Positions 46,746-55,339 of a DNA stretch of 64,000 bases are shown here, in pieces. Every line of letters begins with the position of its first letter. The first letter of the stretch is position 1. The position numbers were made by a program, and so were the translations under genes. Below the pieces are notes generated by a model. It did no database searches and was not told the DNA's origin. It was given only the letters and a program-made list of their open reading frames with translations. Source of the DNA: Azoarcus sp. (GTDB lineage: Bacteria; Pseudomonadota; Gammaproteobacteria; Burkholderiales; Rhodocyclaceae); assembly GCA_020725025.1 (NCBI GenBank), contig DYFV01000024.1, forward strand, positions 1 to 64,000, read 5' to 3'.

Positions 46746-46759
46746 CCACGGTCAAAGGC
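46738..46759. promoter_or_regulatory. FNR/DNR/NNR-like palindrome
   Basis: GCCTTTGACC-AC-GGTCAAAGGC is a perfect 22-bp palindrome with the CRP/FNR-family core TTGAC-N4-GTCAA. It overlaps the stop of the RNA methyltransferase gene and lies 149 bp upstream of the next start. A short-loop terminator is the alternative, but no T-run follows. Confidence 0.55.
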
Positions 46760-46788
46760 GCCGTTTGTCCGGCGTGCATCGTCCGAGG

Positions 46789-46817
46789 TTGACAGCTTGC
46801 CCCACTGGACGCACTCT
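46789..46817 (+). promoter_or_regulatory. candidate promoter for the unknown gene at 46908
   Basis: A perfect TTGACA (46789-46794) is followed 17 bp later by a poor -10 (CACTCT). A weak -10 suits a promoter that needs an activator at the upstream palindrome. The exact start is uncertain. Confidence 0.35.
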
Positions 46818-46907
46818 TGCGCCCTGACTCGATTCGCATCGGATATTCAGGAGGAGTGAGACCGCAAGAACTTTCGCGTATGCGAATTCGCACGGAGGAG
46901 ACAAGGA

Positions 46908-47423
46908 GTGACTTACTTCAAGACCCGCAAAGGGCAGGAAGAGATCGAGAGCCGAAGTGGAGGCCTGACCCCGCGCGCCCGGCGCCTCCTGATCATGATC
47001 GACGGCAAACGTCCGGTCGACGAGCTTCGGGCGCTCATCGCCGATCCTGCCCTGGACGAGACCCTGGCGATGCTTGAGGGCGAAGGCTATATCGCCCAGC
47101 CGGAGGTCGCGGCGCCGGAACCGCCGCCCGAAACGCCGGAGCCCGCGGAGGATGCCGCGCCTGCCGCCTTCGACCCGAAGCAGCTCGAGATGGCCCGCAA
47201 CTTCATGATGAACACGATCACCAAGTTCAACGGGCCGTACACCAAGCTCGGCCTGATGAAGAAGGTGCACGAGTGCCGCCATCCCGACGAGCTCGACGGC
47301 CTGTTCGAGGAATGGCTGCGCGCCATCTGCGAGACACGCATGGGCAAGATGCGGGCCGACGAGCTGAAGGCACGACTGCGCGAGGTGCTCGACGCTGCCC
47401 GGAGCGTAGCGGCTCAGGCATAG
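46908..47423 (+). CDS. protein of unknown function
   Basis: I do not recognise this 171-residue soluble protein by name. GTG at 46908 has AAGGAG directly upstream and an earlier GGAGGAG. The N-terminal half (GGLTPRARRLLIMIDGKRPVDELRALI) looks like a winged-helix or small helical domain. An acidic Pro/Glu-rich linker (about 66-87) follows, then a helical C-terminal half with FMMNTITKFNGPYTKLGLMK and two Cys (HECRHP, AICETR). No signal peptide or membrane segment is seen. The FNR-like palindrome in front suggests control by oxygen or nitrogen oxides. Confidence 0.55.
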   Translation: MTYFKTRKGQEEIESRSGGLTPRARRLLIMIDGKRPVDELRALIADPALDETLAMLEGEGYIAQPEVAAPEPPPETPEPAEDAAPAAFDPKQLEMARNFMMNTITKFNGPYTKLGLMKKVHECRHPDELDGLFEEWLRAICETRMGKMRADELKARLREVLDAARSVAAQA

Positions 47424-47443
47424 CCGGGCTGCGAGGAGACGGA

Positions 47444-48121
47444 TTACGCCGGGAGCGTGAGGGCATCCGCCGCGGCGGCCGGGTCGCCGTCGGCGACGTG
47501 GGGAAGCGTGCCCAGCAGCGGGGCCTCGAGGCGCGCTTCGAGTGCCTCCCGGTTTTCCTCGAAGCGCAGCATTGCCGGGTCGACGCGGTTGGCGATCCAG
47601 CCCGCCAGGGTGAGCCCGCGGGCGGCGATGGCCTCGGCGGTGAGCAGCGCGTGGTTGATGCAGCCCAGGCGCATCCCGACCACCAGGATGACCGGCAGAC
47701 CGAGCGCCCGGGCGAGATCGGCGCTGTCCCAGTCCGGCCCCAGCGGCACGCGGAATCCGCCCACGCCTTCGACGATCACCACCTCGGCGCGCGCGCGCAG
47801 CGCTTCGAACCCGGCGACGATGCGCGCCGGATCGAGATCGACGCCCTCGACTGCGGCAGCGATGTGCGGCGCGACCGGCTGTTGCAGACAATAGGGATTG
47901 ATGGCCGCCAGGCCGGGGTCGAAGCTGCCTGCGGCGCGCAGCCGCGCGGCATCCTCGTTCACCCACTCTCCGTTCAGCCACTCTGCGCCGGCGGCCACCG
48001 GCTTCATGCCGAGCGCGGTGAGTCCCTGCCTTCGAGCGGCGTGGAGCAGGGCGCAGGTGGTGAAGGTCTTGCCGATCTCGGTGTCGGTTCCGGTAAGGAA
48101 CCAGGCTCGGGATGTGGTCAT
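47444..48121 (-). CDS. bioD: dethiobiotin synthetase
   Basis: The 225-residue ATP-dependent enzyme closes the ureido ring from 7,8-diaminopelargonate and CO2. The P-loop is [20 protein letters not shown] near 8-27; [11 protein letters not shown] and [13 protein letters not shown] follow. It is the last gene of the minus-strand bioA-F-H-C-D run and starts 7 bp after bioC. Confidence 0.95.
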   Translation of the reverse strand: MTTSRAWFLTGTDTEIGKTFTTCALLHAARRQGLTALGMKPVAAGAEWLNGEWVNEDAARLRAAGSFDPGLAAINPYCLQQPVAPHIAAAVEGVDLDPARIVAGFEALRARAEVVIVEGVGGFRVPLGPDWDSADLARALGLPVILVVGMRLGCINHALLTAEAIAARGLTLAGWIANRVDPAMLRFEENREALEARLEAPLLGTLPHVADGDPAAAADALTLPA

Positions 48122-48128
48122 GGGGCGT

Positions 48129-48926
48129 TCAGCTCCGGACGAGGGCGAGGTGGATGACGTCGTAGGTGGCCACGAGGAGACCGTCGGCACGCCTGTGGGT
48201 TTCGTAGCGGGCTTCCAGGGTGCGCCAGGCGGCGCGGCCCAGGGGCTGGCGCCGGCGGCCAGCGCCAACGCTGTGGGCCCCGATCGCCTTGATGTCGTGG
48301 AGGAGGTGGCGCAGATCCGTGCCGGTGGCCCAGGCCGGGGCGTTGTCGCTCGCCTGCACCGAGAACCCCGCGCCGGTCGCGGCCTCGATCCAGCGGGCGA
48401 GCGGATGGAAGGCGATGACGTGGTCGGCGTCGTCGACCGCGCCGAAGGCCTCCCGCAGCTCCCAAAGGGTGCGCGGGCCGAGGGTGGCGATCCAGGCGCT
48501 GCCGCCTGGGCGCAGCACCCGCGCGAGCTCGGCGAGCGCGACCGAGGGATCGCACCACTGCATCGCAAGACTGGACCAGGCGGCGTCTATCGAGGCGTCG
48601 GCGAGCGGCAGCGCCTCCAGGTCGCCGCACAGCGCGGCGGGAGCGGTCCCGGAGGCCGGGACGAGGCGGGCCAGCATGGCGGGTGCGAAGTCGAGGGCGA
48701 TGCACGCGGCTCCCGGAAAGCGGCGCGCGAGGAAGGGCAGGCCGTAACCTGTGCCGCAGCCGGCATCGAGCACCCGGCTCACCGGGCCGCTCGGCCCGTG
48801 GGGCGCGGCGAAGGCCGCCAGATGGCCGCAGATCTCCCGCTGCACCGCCGCCGCGCTGTCGTAGCTCGGTGCGGCGCGGTCGAAGGCGCGCCGCACGGCG
48901 CGCTTGTGTTCGCGGCGATCAGGCAC
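48129..48926 (-). CDS. bioC: malonyl-ACP O-methyltransferase BioC
   Basis: The 265-residue SAM-dependent enzyme makes malonyl-ACP methyl ester, the primer for pimeloyl synthesis. It has the family N-terminus ([20 protein letters not shown]), motif [20 protein letters not shown] near 52-70, and LALSxQWC-type [15 protein letters not shown] at 48926 overlaps the end of bioH by 8 bp. Confidence 0.92.
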   Translation of the reverse strand: MPDRREHKRAVRRAFDRAAPSYDSAAAVQREICGHLAAFAAPHGPSGPVSRVLDAGCGTGYGLPFLARRFPGAACIALDFAPAMLARLVPASGTAPAALCGDLEALPLADASIDAAWSSLAMQWCDPSVALAELARVLRPGGSAWIATLGPRTLWELREAFGAVDDADHVIAFHPLARWIEAATGAGFSVQASDNAPAWATGTDLRHLLHDIKAIGAHSVGAGRRRQPLGRAAWRTLEARYETHRRADGLLVATYDVIHLALVRS

Positions 48927-49668
48927 GGGCGGCAGCCTCGACGAGGGCCGCGATCTCGACCGGCCGGGACAGGAGCGGGGCGTGGCCGCAGTCGTCGTAT
49001 ACCGTAAGCGTGGCGTTCGGCAGGGTCTCGGCGAGGCGGCGGGCGCCGGCCACCGGCATCAGCGCATCGCCCGTCCCGTGCGCCAGTGCGACCGGTTGGG
49101 CGACGCCGGGAAGTCCCGCGCGCAGATCGGTGTCCGCCAGGATGCGCAGCCCCTCCGCGAGCGCCGCCTGGCGTGCCGGGGCGACGGTGGCGAGCGCTTC
49201 GGCGAGACCTCCGCTCACCGCCCGCCGGCGGGCATCGCCCATCGCTTGCAGGGCGATGAAGCGGCGCAGGGTGGCGGCGGGGTCGTGGGCGAAGCCGTCC
49301 ATGAAGCCTTCGACCGTGGCGGCATCGAGTCCGTGCGGCCAAGGCGGCTCGCCCGTGCTCGAGACGAAGCAGGGCGAGGTGTCGACGAGCACCAGGCGTG
49401 CGACGCGGGTCGGGTGGCGGCGGGCGAGGTCGAGGGCGACAAGGCCGCCCAGGGACCAGCCGCAGAGCAGGCAGTTCTCCGGAATGGCGGGCGCGAGGGC
49501 GTCGCTCCAGGCGGCGAGGCCCGATCCGGCGTCCGGGGCGTCGGCGTCGTGGCCGGGCAGGGCGAGGGCGGACACCGGCAGATCGGCGGGAAGCGCCGCG
49601 CGTACCGCCGACCAGACGCGAGGGGTGAGGCCCCAGCCGTGGAGCAGGACGATTCGGGGAACGCTCAC
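48919..49668 (-). CDS. bioH: pimeloyl-ACP methyl ester esterase BioH
   Basis: The 249-residue alpha/beta hydrolase opens VLLHGWGLTPRVWSAV, has the nucleophile Ser in CGWSLGGLVALDLA near 69-82, the acid in HGTGDALMP and His in DDCGHAPLLSRP. It removes the methyl group from pimeloyl-ACP methyl ester when the chain is complete. GTG at 49668 has GAGGAG upstream. A repeat-filled gap of 151 bp separates it from bioF. Confidence 0.93.
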   Translation of the reverse strand: MSVPRIVLLHGWGLTPRVWSAVRAALPADLPVSALALPGHDADAPDAGSGLAAWSDALAPAIPENCLLCGWSLGGLVALDLARRHPTRVARLVLVDTSPCFVSSTGEPPWPHGLDAATVEGFMDGFAHDPAATLRRFIALQAMGDARRRAVSGGLAEALATVAPARQAALAEGLRILADTDLRAGLPGVAQPVALAHGTGDALMPVAGARRLAETLPNATLTVYDDCGHAPLLSRPVEIAALVEAAARA

Positions 49669-49696
49669 CTCGACTCCTCCGGCGAGGGCGCCATGG

Positions 49697-49727
49697 GTAG
49701 CCCGGACGGAATGTAACGGAATCCGGG
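49697..49727 (+). repeat. REP-like repeat, diverged copy F
   Basis: GTAGCCCGGACGGAATGTAA then CGGAATCCGGG. It forms an inverted pair with copy G, inside the bioF-bioH gap of the operon. Confidence 0.65.
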
Positions 49728-49757
49728 GCCGGCCTCCTTGATCCAGTCGCCCTCGAT

Positions 49758-49790
49758 CCCGGATTCCGCTGGGGCCCCATCCGGGCTACG
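49758..49790 (-). repeat. REP-like repeat, copy G
   Basis: CCCGGATTCCGCTGGGGCCCC then ATCCGGGCTACG, a near-consensus copy in inverse orientation to F, 30 bp away. The pair would fold in the mRNA between bioF and bioH. Confidence 0.78.
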
Positions 49791-49819
49791 CGGGCGCGGC
49801 GCGCGGGATGTGGCGTGTC

Positions 49820-50980
49820 TCATGCCCTTCGCTCCAGCTCGTTCAAGGTCTGTGCGAGGCGGCGCACGTCCTCCTCGGTGTGCGCGGCGGTCAGCGAGAT
49901 GCGCAGGCGGGCGCTGCCGTGGGGCACAGTGGGCGGGCGGATCGCCGGCACCCACAACCCTTCGTCCCACAAGGCGCGGGCGAGCGCGACCACCTCGGCG
50001 TTGTCGCCCACCACCACCGGCTGGATCGGCGTGCGCGAGGCCATCAGTTGCCAGCGCTCGAGGGCGAGCTCCTCGCGCAGGAGCCCGATGAGCGCGGCAA
50101 GGTGTGCGCGGCGGGCCGTGCCCGACTCGATGAGGTCGATGCTCGCGAGCAGCGCGTGCGCCAGCGCGGGCGGCGCTCCCGTGGTGAAGACGTAGGTGCG
50201 CGACTTCTGCAGGAGCCACTCGATGACTTCGGCCTGCCCGGCGACGAAAGCGCCGGACACGCCGGCGGCCTTGCCGAGGGTGCCCATGTAGACGATGCGC
50301 CAGGAGGCGAGGCCGGCCTCGGCGAGGGCGCCGCGTCCCTCGGGGCCGAGCACGCCGAAGCCGTGGGCGTCGTCGATCACCAGCCAGGCGTCGAAGCGTT
50401 CGGCGAGCTCGAGCAGCGCCCGCAGCGGCGCCACGTCCCCGTCCATGCTGAACACCGTGTCGGTGACGATGAGCTTGCGCCGCGCTTCGCTCGCGGCCAG
50501 CGCCCGCTCCAGGGCAGCCATGTCGCAGTGCGCGTAGCGGTGCAGGTCGGCCCGTGCGAGGAGCGCGCCGTCCACCAGCGAGGCGTGGTTCAGCCGGTCG
50601 GCGAAGATGGCGTCGCCCCGCCCGACCAGCGCGGGCAGGATGCCGCTGTTGGCCATGAAGCCGGTGGAGAAGTAGAGCGCCCGCTCGCAGCCGACGAAGG
50701 CCGCCAGGCGCGCCTCCAGGGCGTCGTGCACCGTGTAGTGGCCGCTCACCAGGTGGGAGGCGCCGGAGCCCGCACCCCAGCGCCGGGCACCCTCCTGCAG
50801 CGCCTCGGCGAGCGCGGGCTCGCCGGCGAGGCCCAGGTAGTCGTTGCTGCAGAAGGCAAGCATGTCGCGGCCATCCACCCGCGCGTGCGGTCCGCAGACC
50901 GTGTCGAGGCTGCGGCGGATGCGGCGCAGGGAACGGGCATCGAGCTCGGCCAGGTCGGCCCGCAGTTGATCGAGCAGCAT
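49820..50980 (-). CDS. bioF: 8-amino-7-oxononanoate synthase
   Basis: The 386-residue PLP enzyme joins pimeloyl-ACP (or -CoA) with alanine. The FCSNDYLGLAGEPALAEAL, GSGASHLVSGHYTVHDALEA and DDAHGFGVLGPEGRG blocks are intact. The PLP Lys should be in MGTLGKAAGVSG. ATG at 50980 lies 5 bp after the bioA stop; the long upstream frame is inside bioA and is rejected. Confidence 0.95.
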   Translation of the reverse strand: MLLDQLRADLAELDARSLRRIRRSLDTVCGPHARVDGRDMLAFCSNDYLGLAGEPALAEALQEGARRWGAGSGASHLVSGHYTVHDALEARLAAFVGCERALYFSTGFMANSGILPALVGRGDAIFADRLNHASLVDGALLARADLHRYAHCDMAALERALAASEARRKLIVTDTVFSMDGDVAPLRALLELAERFDAWLVIDDAHGFGVLGPEGRGALAEAGLASWRIVYMGTLGKAAGVSGAFVAGQAEVIEWLLQKSRTYVFTTGAPPALAHALLASIDLIESGTARRAHLAALIGLLREELALERWQLMASRTPIQPVVVGDNAEVVALARALWDEGLWVPAIRPPTVPHGSARLRISLTAAHTEEDVRRLAQTLNELERRA

Positions 50981-50985
50981 GGGCG

Positions 50986-52305
50986 TCAGGCCAGGGCGGC
51001 GGCGAGCGCGGCGGCCGCACCATCCATCAGGTGGGCGATCTCGCCGTCGTCCACCACGTAGGGCGGCATGAAGTAAACCGTGTTGCCGATCGGGCGCAGC
51101 AGCACCCCGTGCTCCAGGCCGGCGGAGAAGAAGCGCCGCGCGAAGTCCGAGGCGCCGGTCTCCACGTCGAAGGCGAGGATCATGCCGCACTGGCGCAGGT
51201 GGTGTACGGCCGGGTGGCCGGCGAAATGCTTCCGCGCGGCCTCGCCCAGTCGCTCGGCGCGGGCCCGGTTGGCCACGAGCACGTCGTCCTGCTCGAAGAT
51301 GTCCAGCGTGGCGAGCGCGGCGCGGCAGGCGAGGGGATTGCCGGTGTAGGAGTGCGAATGCAGGAAACCGCGCACGGTGGCGTCGTCGTAGAAGGCTGCG
51401 TACACCGTGTCGGTGGCGAGCACCAGCGAGAGCGGGAGATAGCCCCCCGAGATGCCCTTGGACAGGCACAGGAAGTCGGGCCAGATGCCCGCCTGCTCGC
51501 AGGCGAAGAAGGTCCCCGTGCGCCCGCAGCCCACCGCGATCTCGTCCGCCACCAGATGCACTTCGTAGCGGTCGCACAGCGCCCGCGCGAGGCGCAGGTA
51601 TTCCGGGTCGTACATCACCATGCCGGAGGCGCCCTGCACCAGTGGCTCCACGATCAGCGCGGCGGTGTCGGCGTGATGTTCGGCGAGATGGGCCTCCAGC
51701 GCCGCGGCGGCGCGGCGGGCGACGTCGGCGGCGCTCTCGCCCGGCCCGGCGAGGCGGGCGTCGGGGCAGGGCACGGTGGCGCCGGCGCGCACCAGCGGTG
51801 CATAGGCGTCGCGGAAGATGGCGACGTCGGTCACGGCGAGGGCCCCCACCGTCTCGCCGTGGTAGCTCCCGGCGAGGCTCACGAAGCGCGACTTTTCCGG
51901 GCGACCGGTGTTGCGCCAGTAGTGCGCGCTCATCTTGAGCGCGATCTCGGTCGCCGAAGCGCCGTCCGAGGCGTAGAAGGCATGGCCGAGCCGGTGCCCG
52001 GTGAGCGCGGCGAGCCGCTCGGAGAGCCGCACCACCGGCTCGTGGGTGAAGCCCGCGAGCATGACGTGCTCGAGGGTCTCCAGCTGCTCGCGCAGCGCCG
52101 CGTTGATGCGCGGGTTGCAGTGGCCGAAGAGGTTCACCCACCAGGAGCTCACGCCGTCGAGCAGCCGCCGGCCGTCGGCGTCGACCAGCCACGCGCCCTC
52201 GCCACGCACGATGGGCACGAGCGGCAGCGTCTCGTGCTGCTTCATCTGGGTGCAGGGATGCCAGACGCTGCGGAGCGAGCGCTGGAGCAGGGGGGATGAG
52301 GACAT
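50986..52305 (-). CDS. bioA: adenosylmethionine-8-amino-7-oxononanoate aminotransferase
   Basis: The 439-residue class III aminotransferase uses S-adenosylmethionine as amino donor. Marks are WHPCTQMKQHETLPLVPIVR near 15-34, the SSWWVNLFGH block, GSYHGETVGA, and the PLP Lys in CLSKGISGGYLPLS. It is first in the bioA-F-H-C-D operon. No BirA-type or BioR-type operator was found in front of it. Confidence 0.95.
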   Translation of the reverse strand: MSSSPLLQRSLRSVWHPCTQMKQHETLPLVPIVRGEGAWLVDADGRRLLDGVSSWWVNLFGHCNPRINAALREQLETLEHVMLAGFTHEPVVRLSERLAALTGHRLGHAFYASDGASATEIALKMSAHYWRNTGRPEKSRFVSLAGSYHGETVGALAVTDVAIFRDAYAPLVRAGATVPCPDARLAGPGESAADVARRAAAALEAHLAEHHADTAALIVEPLVQGASGMVMYDPEYLRLARALCDRYEVHLVADEIAVGCGRTGTFFACEQAGIWPDFLCLSKGISGGYLPLSLVLATDTVYAAFYDDATVRGFLHSHSYTGNPLACRAALATLDIFEQDDVLVANRARAERLGEAARKHFAGHPAVHHLRQCGMILAFDVETGASDFARRFFSAGLEHGVLLRPIGNTVYFMPPYVVDDGEIAHLMDGAAAALAAALA

Positions 52306-52334
52306 CTGGGGTTCGAACCGTCCGTAGGCGCCGA

Positions 52335-52363
52335 ATGGTGCGCAATCGGGGCGGGTGTGTCAA
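52335..52363 (-). promoter_or_regulatory. candidate promoter of the bio operon
   Basis: On the minus strand, a perfect TTGACA (52358-52363) is followed after 17 bp by a weak -10 (CACCAT), about 30 bp upstream of bioA. An AT-rich segment with a GTATATCC/GTGTATCC direct repeat lies further upstream. Confidence 0.45.
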
Positions 52364-52579
52364 ATGCCCAAGAATGAGTAAAGAGGGATATACCAATATT
52401 CAGGTACAGGATACACTTTCAGCCTGACCCGCATGGCATTCCAGGACGTCAACAGGCTGCGAGACCGAAAGGCGAAACGCGGCGACCAAATACCCCTGAG
52501 AGAGGCTCGGTTTACAGCCGAGCACGACGACGAAATGTCGCGTCGGACGAAGGCAAATCAACAAGAAAAGGGGAAGCAC

Positions 52580-54346
52580 ATGAGCACTCGATTGCAGGTC
52601 GAAAGGAAGGGATGGTGTGGCGTATCGCTCAGGCGCATTTCGCTGGCGCTTGCCTGTTCGGGCCTGGTCTCCTACGGATCTCCCGCGCTTGCGGGCACGA
52701 TCGGCTACGTCGTGCTGGGCAGTCCGGGGAGCACGTCCCCCGAGACCGCCATCACCGCCGCAGGCCATACGCCGCTCTCGCTCGGTACGCTCGCCGGAGC
52801 GAACCTGGCGAACGTGGACGTGCTGTGGATACTGAACCCGAGCAACAGTGGCTACGCGGCCGATCTGACGAGCAGTCAGGCGGCGGTCAATGCTTTTGTC
52901 GCCAACGGCGGTACTTTGTTGTTCCACGACCGGCGCGTCACCGAGGCTTCAACGGTGATTCCGGGCGCATCGGCCATCACGTTCGTGAGAGATTTCACCG
53001 ACGACGCCGAAATCCAGACGACCTCCGCCGCTCCCGACTTGCTCGATGGCCCGGGCGGGGTGATCACCGACGACACGCTCGACGGGGGAAATTCCTCCAG
53101 CCACGGGTACGCGCTGGTGGCGACACTGCCGGACGGGACGGTGGTCACGCTGACCCGGACCGATCCGAATCACGCCGTGGACGTACATTACGCGGTGGAT
53201 GGCGGGCACGTTTACTACTCGACCATCCCGCTCGACTTCTACCTTGGCGGAGCGAGCGATTTTGCGCAGATCTACGCGGTCAATCTCGCGGCCTACATCT
53301 TCAATCTGACCGGCGGTGCGGGCGCCGTCCCGACGCCCGTGCAGCATGTGCAGCAACCGGTGTTCTGGAACGCTGCAGGACGCATGGGCGACATCCGGCA
53401 TCGTCTGGCCAATATGCCGGGTTCGGGGCGCGACCGCGTGCTCGCCGCCTACGGTCCGATCAAGCTCGCCGCGGCCGGCCCGGTCTCGCTCGGGGCGAAT
53501 TCCCCGAGCGCGGGCGATCTGTTTGTCGAGGTGTCGGGCTCGGATAATTTCCGGGACGCCCACGGTACGCTGAACGGCTTCAAGAGCAGTACCGAGAGCA
53601 TCACCGTCGGCTACCAGAAGGCGCTCCGGCGCGATCTCTCGGTGGGCTTCGCGTTCGGCTACGATGACACGCGCTCCGATACCTCCGGCGCCGTCGGCAA
53701 GAGCAGCTCGGAGCTTTACGGTCTGTCCGCGTTCGGCCGGAAGTACCTGTCCGACCTCAACGCTGCCAAGGCGACCGACTGGTACGTGGACGGCGTCTTC
53801 GGCGTACGGAGCGGTGAAATCGACATTTCGCGGGGGAGCGGCATCAGCGGGGACACGGACGCGCTGCAGGGGCTGCTCTCGGTGAGCCTCGGTGCGGAAT
53901 ACGTCGTGAACGACACCCTGACCCTCTCGCCGTATGCCGGCACGCAGTACGTGCATACGACGATATCCGGCTTTACCGAAAGCGGGGCGGGAGCACTCGA
54001 GTATGGCAGCCAGGAGACGTCGCAGTGGGAGGCGTTCCTGGGCGGGCGTCTTGCGAAGAGCTTCCAGGCGGGTCCGCTGGACCTGACGGCGTCCGCTGCG
54101 CTAGAAGTGCATCAAGCGCTCGATCAGCGCAATCCCGACTTGAATGCGGGACTTGCCGGTATCGGCGGGACGACCTCCCGCATCGCGATGCACGACCTGC
54201 CGGAGACCTACGCCTCGGCGAAGCTCGGACTGCAGTTCTCGACGGGCAGGAAGGTTGCCGGCTACTTGGACCTCAGCGGCTACTCGAGTGAAAACGGTTC
54301 TGCCGACGGCTACTCCGTCGCGGCCGGTGTGCGTGTGAGTTTCTAA
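52580..54346 (+). CDS. autotransporter-barrel protein with a short amidotransferase-like passenger
   Basis: The 588-residue protein has an extended signal peptide (hydrophobic core ISLALACSGLVSYGSPALA, cut near residue 38), a passenger of about 250 residues, a linker, and a C-terminal autotransporter-type barrel (from about 325, ending in the aromatic residue of VAAGVRVSF). The passenger (VDVLWILNPSNSGYAADLTS, FVANGGTLLFHDRRV, GGHVYYSTIPLDFYL) has the strand-helix order of a class I glutamine amidotransferase/ThuA-like fold instead of the usual beta-helix. No catalytic Cys triad is obvious. ATG at 52580 has AGGGGA upstream. Confidence 0.7.
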   Translation: MSTRLQVERKGWCGVSLRRISLALACSGLVSYGSPALAGTIGYVVLGSPGSTSPETAITAAGHTPLSLGTLAGANLANVDVLWILNPSNSGYAADLTSSQAAVNAFVANGGTLLFHDRRVTEASTVIPGASAITFVRDFTDDAEIQTTSAAPDLLDGPGGVITDDTLDGGNSSSHGYALVATLPDGTVVTLTRTDPNHAVDVHYAVDGGHVYYSTIPLDFYLGGASDFAQIYAVNLAAYIFNLTGGAGAVPTPVQHVQQPVFWNAAGRMGDIRHRLANMPGSGRDRVLAAYGPIKLAAAGPVSLGANSPSAGDLFVEVSGSDNFRDAHGTLNGFKSSTESITVGYQKALRRDLSVGFAFGYDDTRSDTSGAVGKSSSELYGLSAFGRKYLSDLNAAKATDWYVDGVFGVRSGEIDISRGSGISGDTDALQGLLSVSLGAEYVVNDTLTLSPYAGTQYVHTTISGFTESGAGALEYGSQETSQWEAFLGGRLAKSFQAGPLDLTASAALEVHQALDQRNPDLNAGLAGIGGTTSRIAMHDLPETYASAKLGLQFSTGRKVAGYLDLSGYSSENGSADGYSVAAGVRVSF

Positions 54347-54353
54347 GCGTTCA

Positions 54354-54373
54354 GCGCGGGCGCGAGCCCGCGC
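54354..54373 (+). terminator. GC hairpin after the autotransporter gene
   Basis: GCGCGGGC and GCCCGCGC are separated by a four-base loop, 8 bp after the stop codon. No T-run follows; it acts together with the next hairpin or protects the mRNA end. Confidence 0.45.
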
Positions 54374-54385
54374 CCGCAAGAAGGG

Positions 54386-54417
54386 AAGGGGCCTCCGGGT
54401 GTCATCGGAGGCCCCTT
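54386..54417 (+). terminator. intrinsic terminator of the autotransporter gene
   Basis: AAGGGGCCTCCG and CGGAGGCCCCTT form a perfect 12-bp stem with an 8-base loop, followed by CGTCGTC. The strong stem and the position 40 bp after the stop support termination, although the T-tract is short. Confidence 0.7.
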
Positions 54418-54531
54418 CGTCGTCTGAATTCCGTGTGCCGCGAGCGCGGATACCGGAAGCAGGGTGCGCAAAGCATGGCGAGAGACGGGCGGTGCTAACA
54501 TGTCCCGCTCTTCGATCCTCAACCCCTATCC

Positions 54532-55317
54532 ATGATCTTCGTCATTTCTCCGGCCAAGGCGCTGGATTTCGAATCACAAATAACCATACCGACCCACACC
54601 CAGCCCGACTACCTCGACGATGCGGCGGCGCTGGTCGACATCCTGCGCGAATACTCGCCGGCCCAGGTGGCCGAGCTCATGAGCCTCTCGGACCAGCTGG
54701 CGACCCTGAATGTCGCCCGCTATGCGAGCTGGTCGCGCCCCTTCGGCCCGGACAACGCACGACCGGCGCTGTTCGCCTTCAACGGCGACGTCTACGATGG
54801 CCTGGACGCGAAGAGCCTGGACGCGGACGAGGTGGCCTGGGCGCAGGAGCGGCTGCGCATCCTCTCCGGCCTGTACGGCCTCCTGCGGCCCCTCGACCTG
54901 ATTCAGGCCTACCGGCTGGAGATGGGCACACGGCTACCCAACCCGCGCGGGCGCAACCTCTACGCATTCTGGGGCGAGACCCAGACCACGGCCCTGAACC
55001 GGCTCCTGTCCGCGCGCCGCGAGGCGGGCGGCGAGGCGGTGCTGGTGAACCTCGCCTCCGAGGAGTACTTCAAATCGGTGAAGCCGGCGCGGCTCGTGGG
55101 ACGGGTCGTCACGCCGGTCTTCGAGGACTGGAAGGACGGGCGCTACCGCATCATCAGCTTCTACGCCAAGCGCGCGCGGGGACTGATGGTCCGGCACGCG
55201 ATCCGCAATCGGGTGGAGGAGGTGGACGGCCTGCTCGACTTCGCCGCGGACGGCTACGCCTTTGCGCCCGAAGCCTCCGACGGCGACACCCTGGTGTTCC
55301 GCCGACGCCTGATGTGA
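54532..55317 (+). CDS. yaaA: YaaA-family (UPF0246) peroxide-stress protein
   Basis: The 261-residue protein is full length for YaaA: MIFVISPAKALDFESQ at the start, then LFAFNGDVYDGLDAKSL, RILSGLYGLLRPLDLIQAYRLEMGTRL and NLASEEYFKSVK. In E. coli YaaA lowers intracellular free iron and DNA damage during hydrogen peroxide stress. It is cytoplasmic, with no close functional neighbour; the next gene starts 22 bp downstream. Confidence 0.92.
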   Translation: MIFVISPAKALDFESQITIPTHTQPDYLDDAAALVDILREYSPAQVAELMSLSDQLATLNVARYASWSRPFGPDNARPALFAFNGDVYDGLDAKSLDADEVAWAQERLRILSGLYGLLRPLDLIQAYRLEMGTRLPNPRGRNLYAFWGETQTTALNRLLSARREAGGEAVLVNLASEEYFKSVKPARLVGRVVTPVFEDWKDGRYRIISFYAKRARGLMVRHAIRNRVEEVDGLLDFAADGYAFAPEASDGDTLVFRRRLM

Positions 55318-55339
55318 AGGGGCAACCCCAGGAGAAGGC

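Noticed and set aside
52306-52579. BirA or BioR operator before bioA
   Set aside because: Neither a TTGTAAACC-type nor a TTATCTATAA-type palindrome is present. Only a weak ACC/GGT pair was seen.
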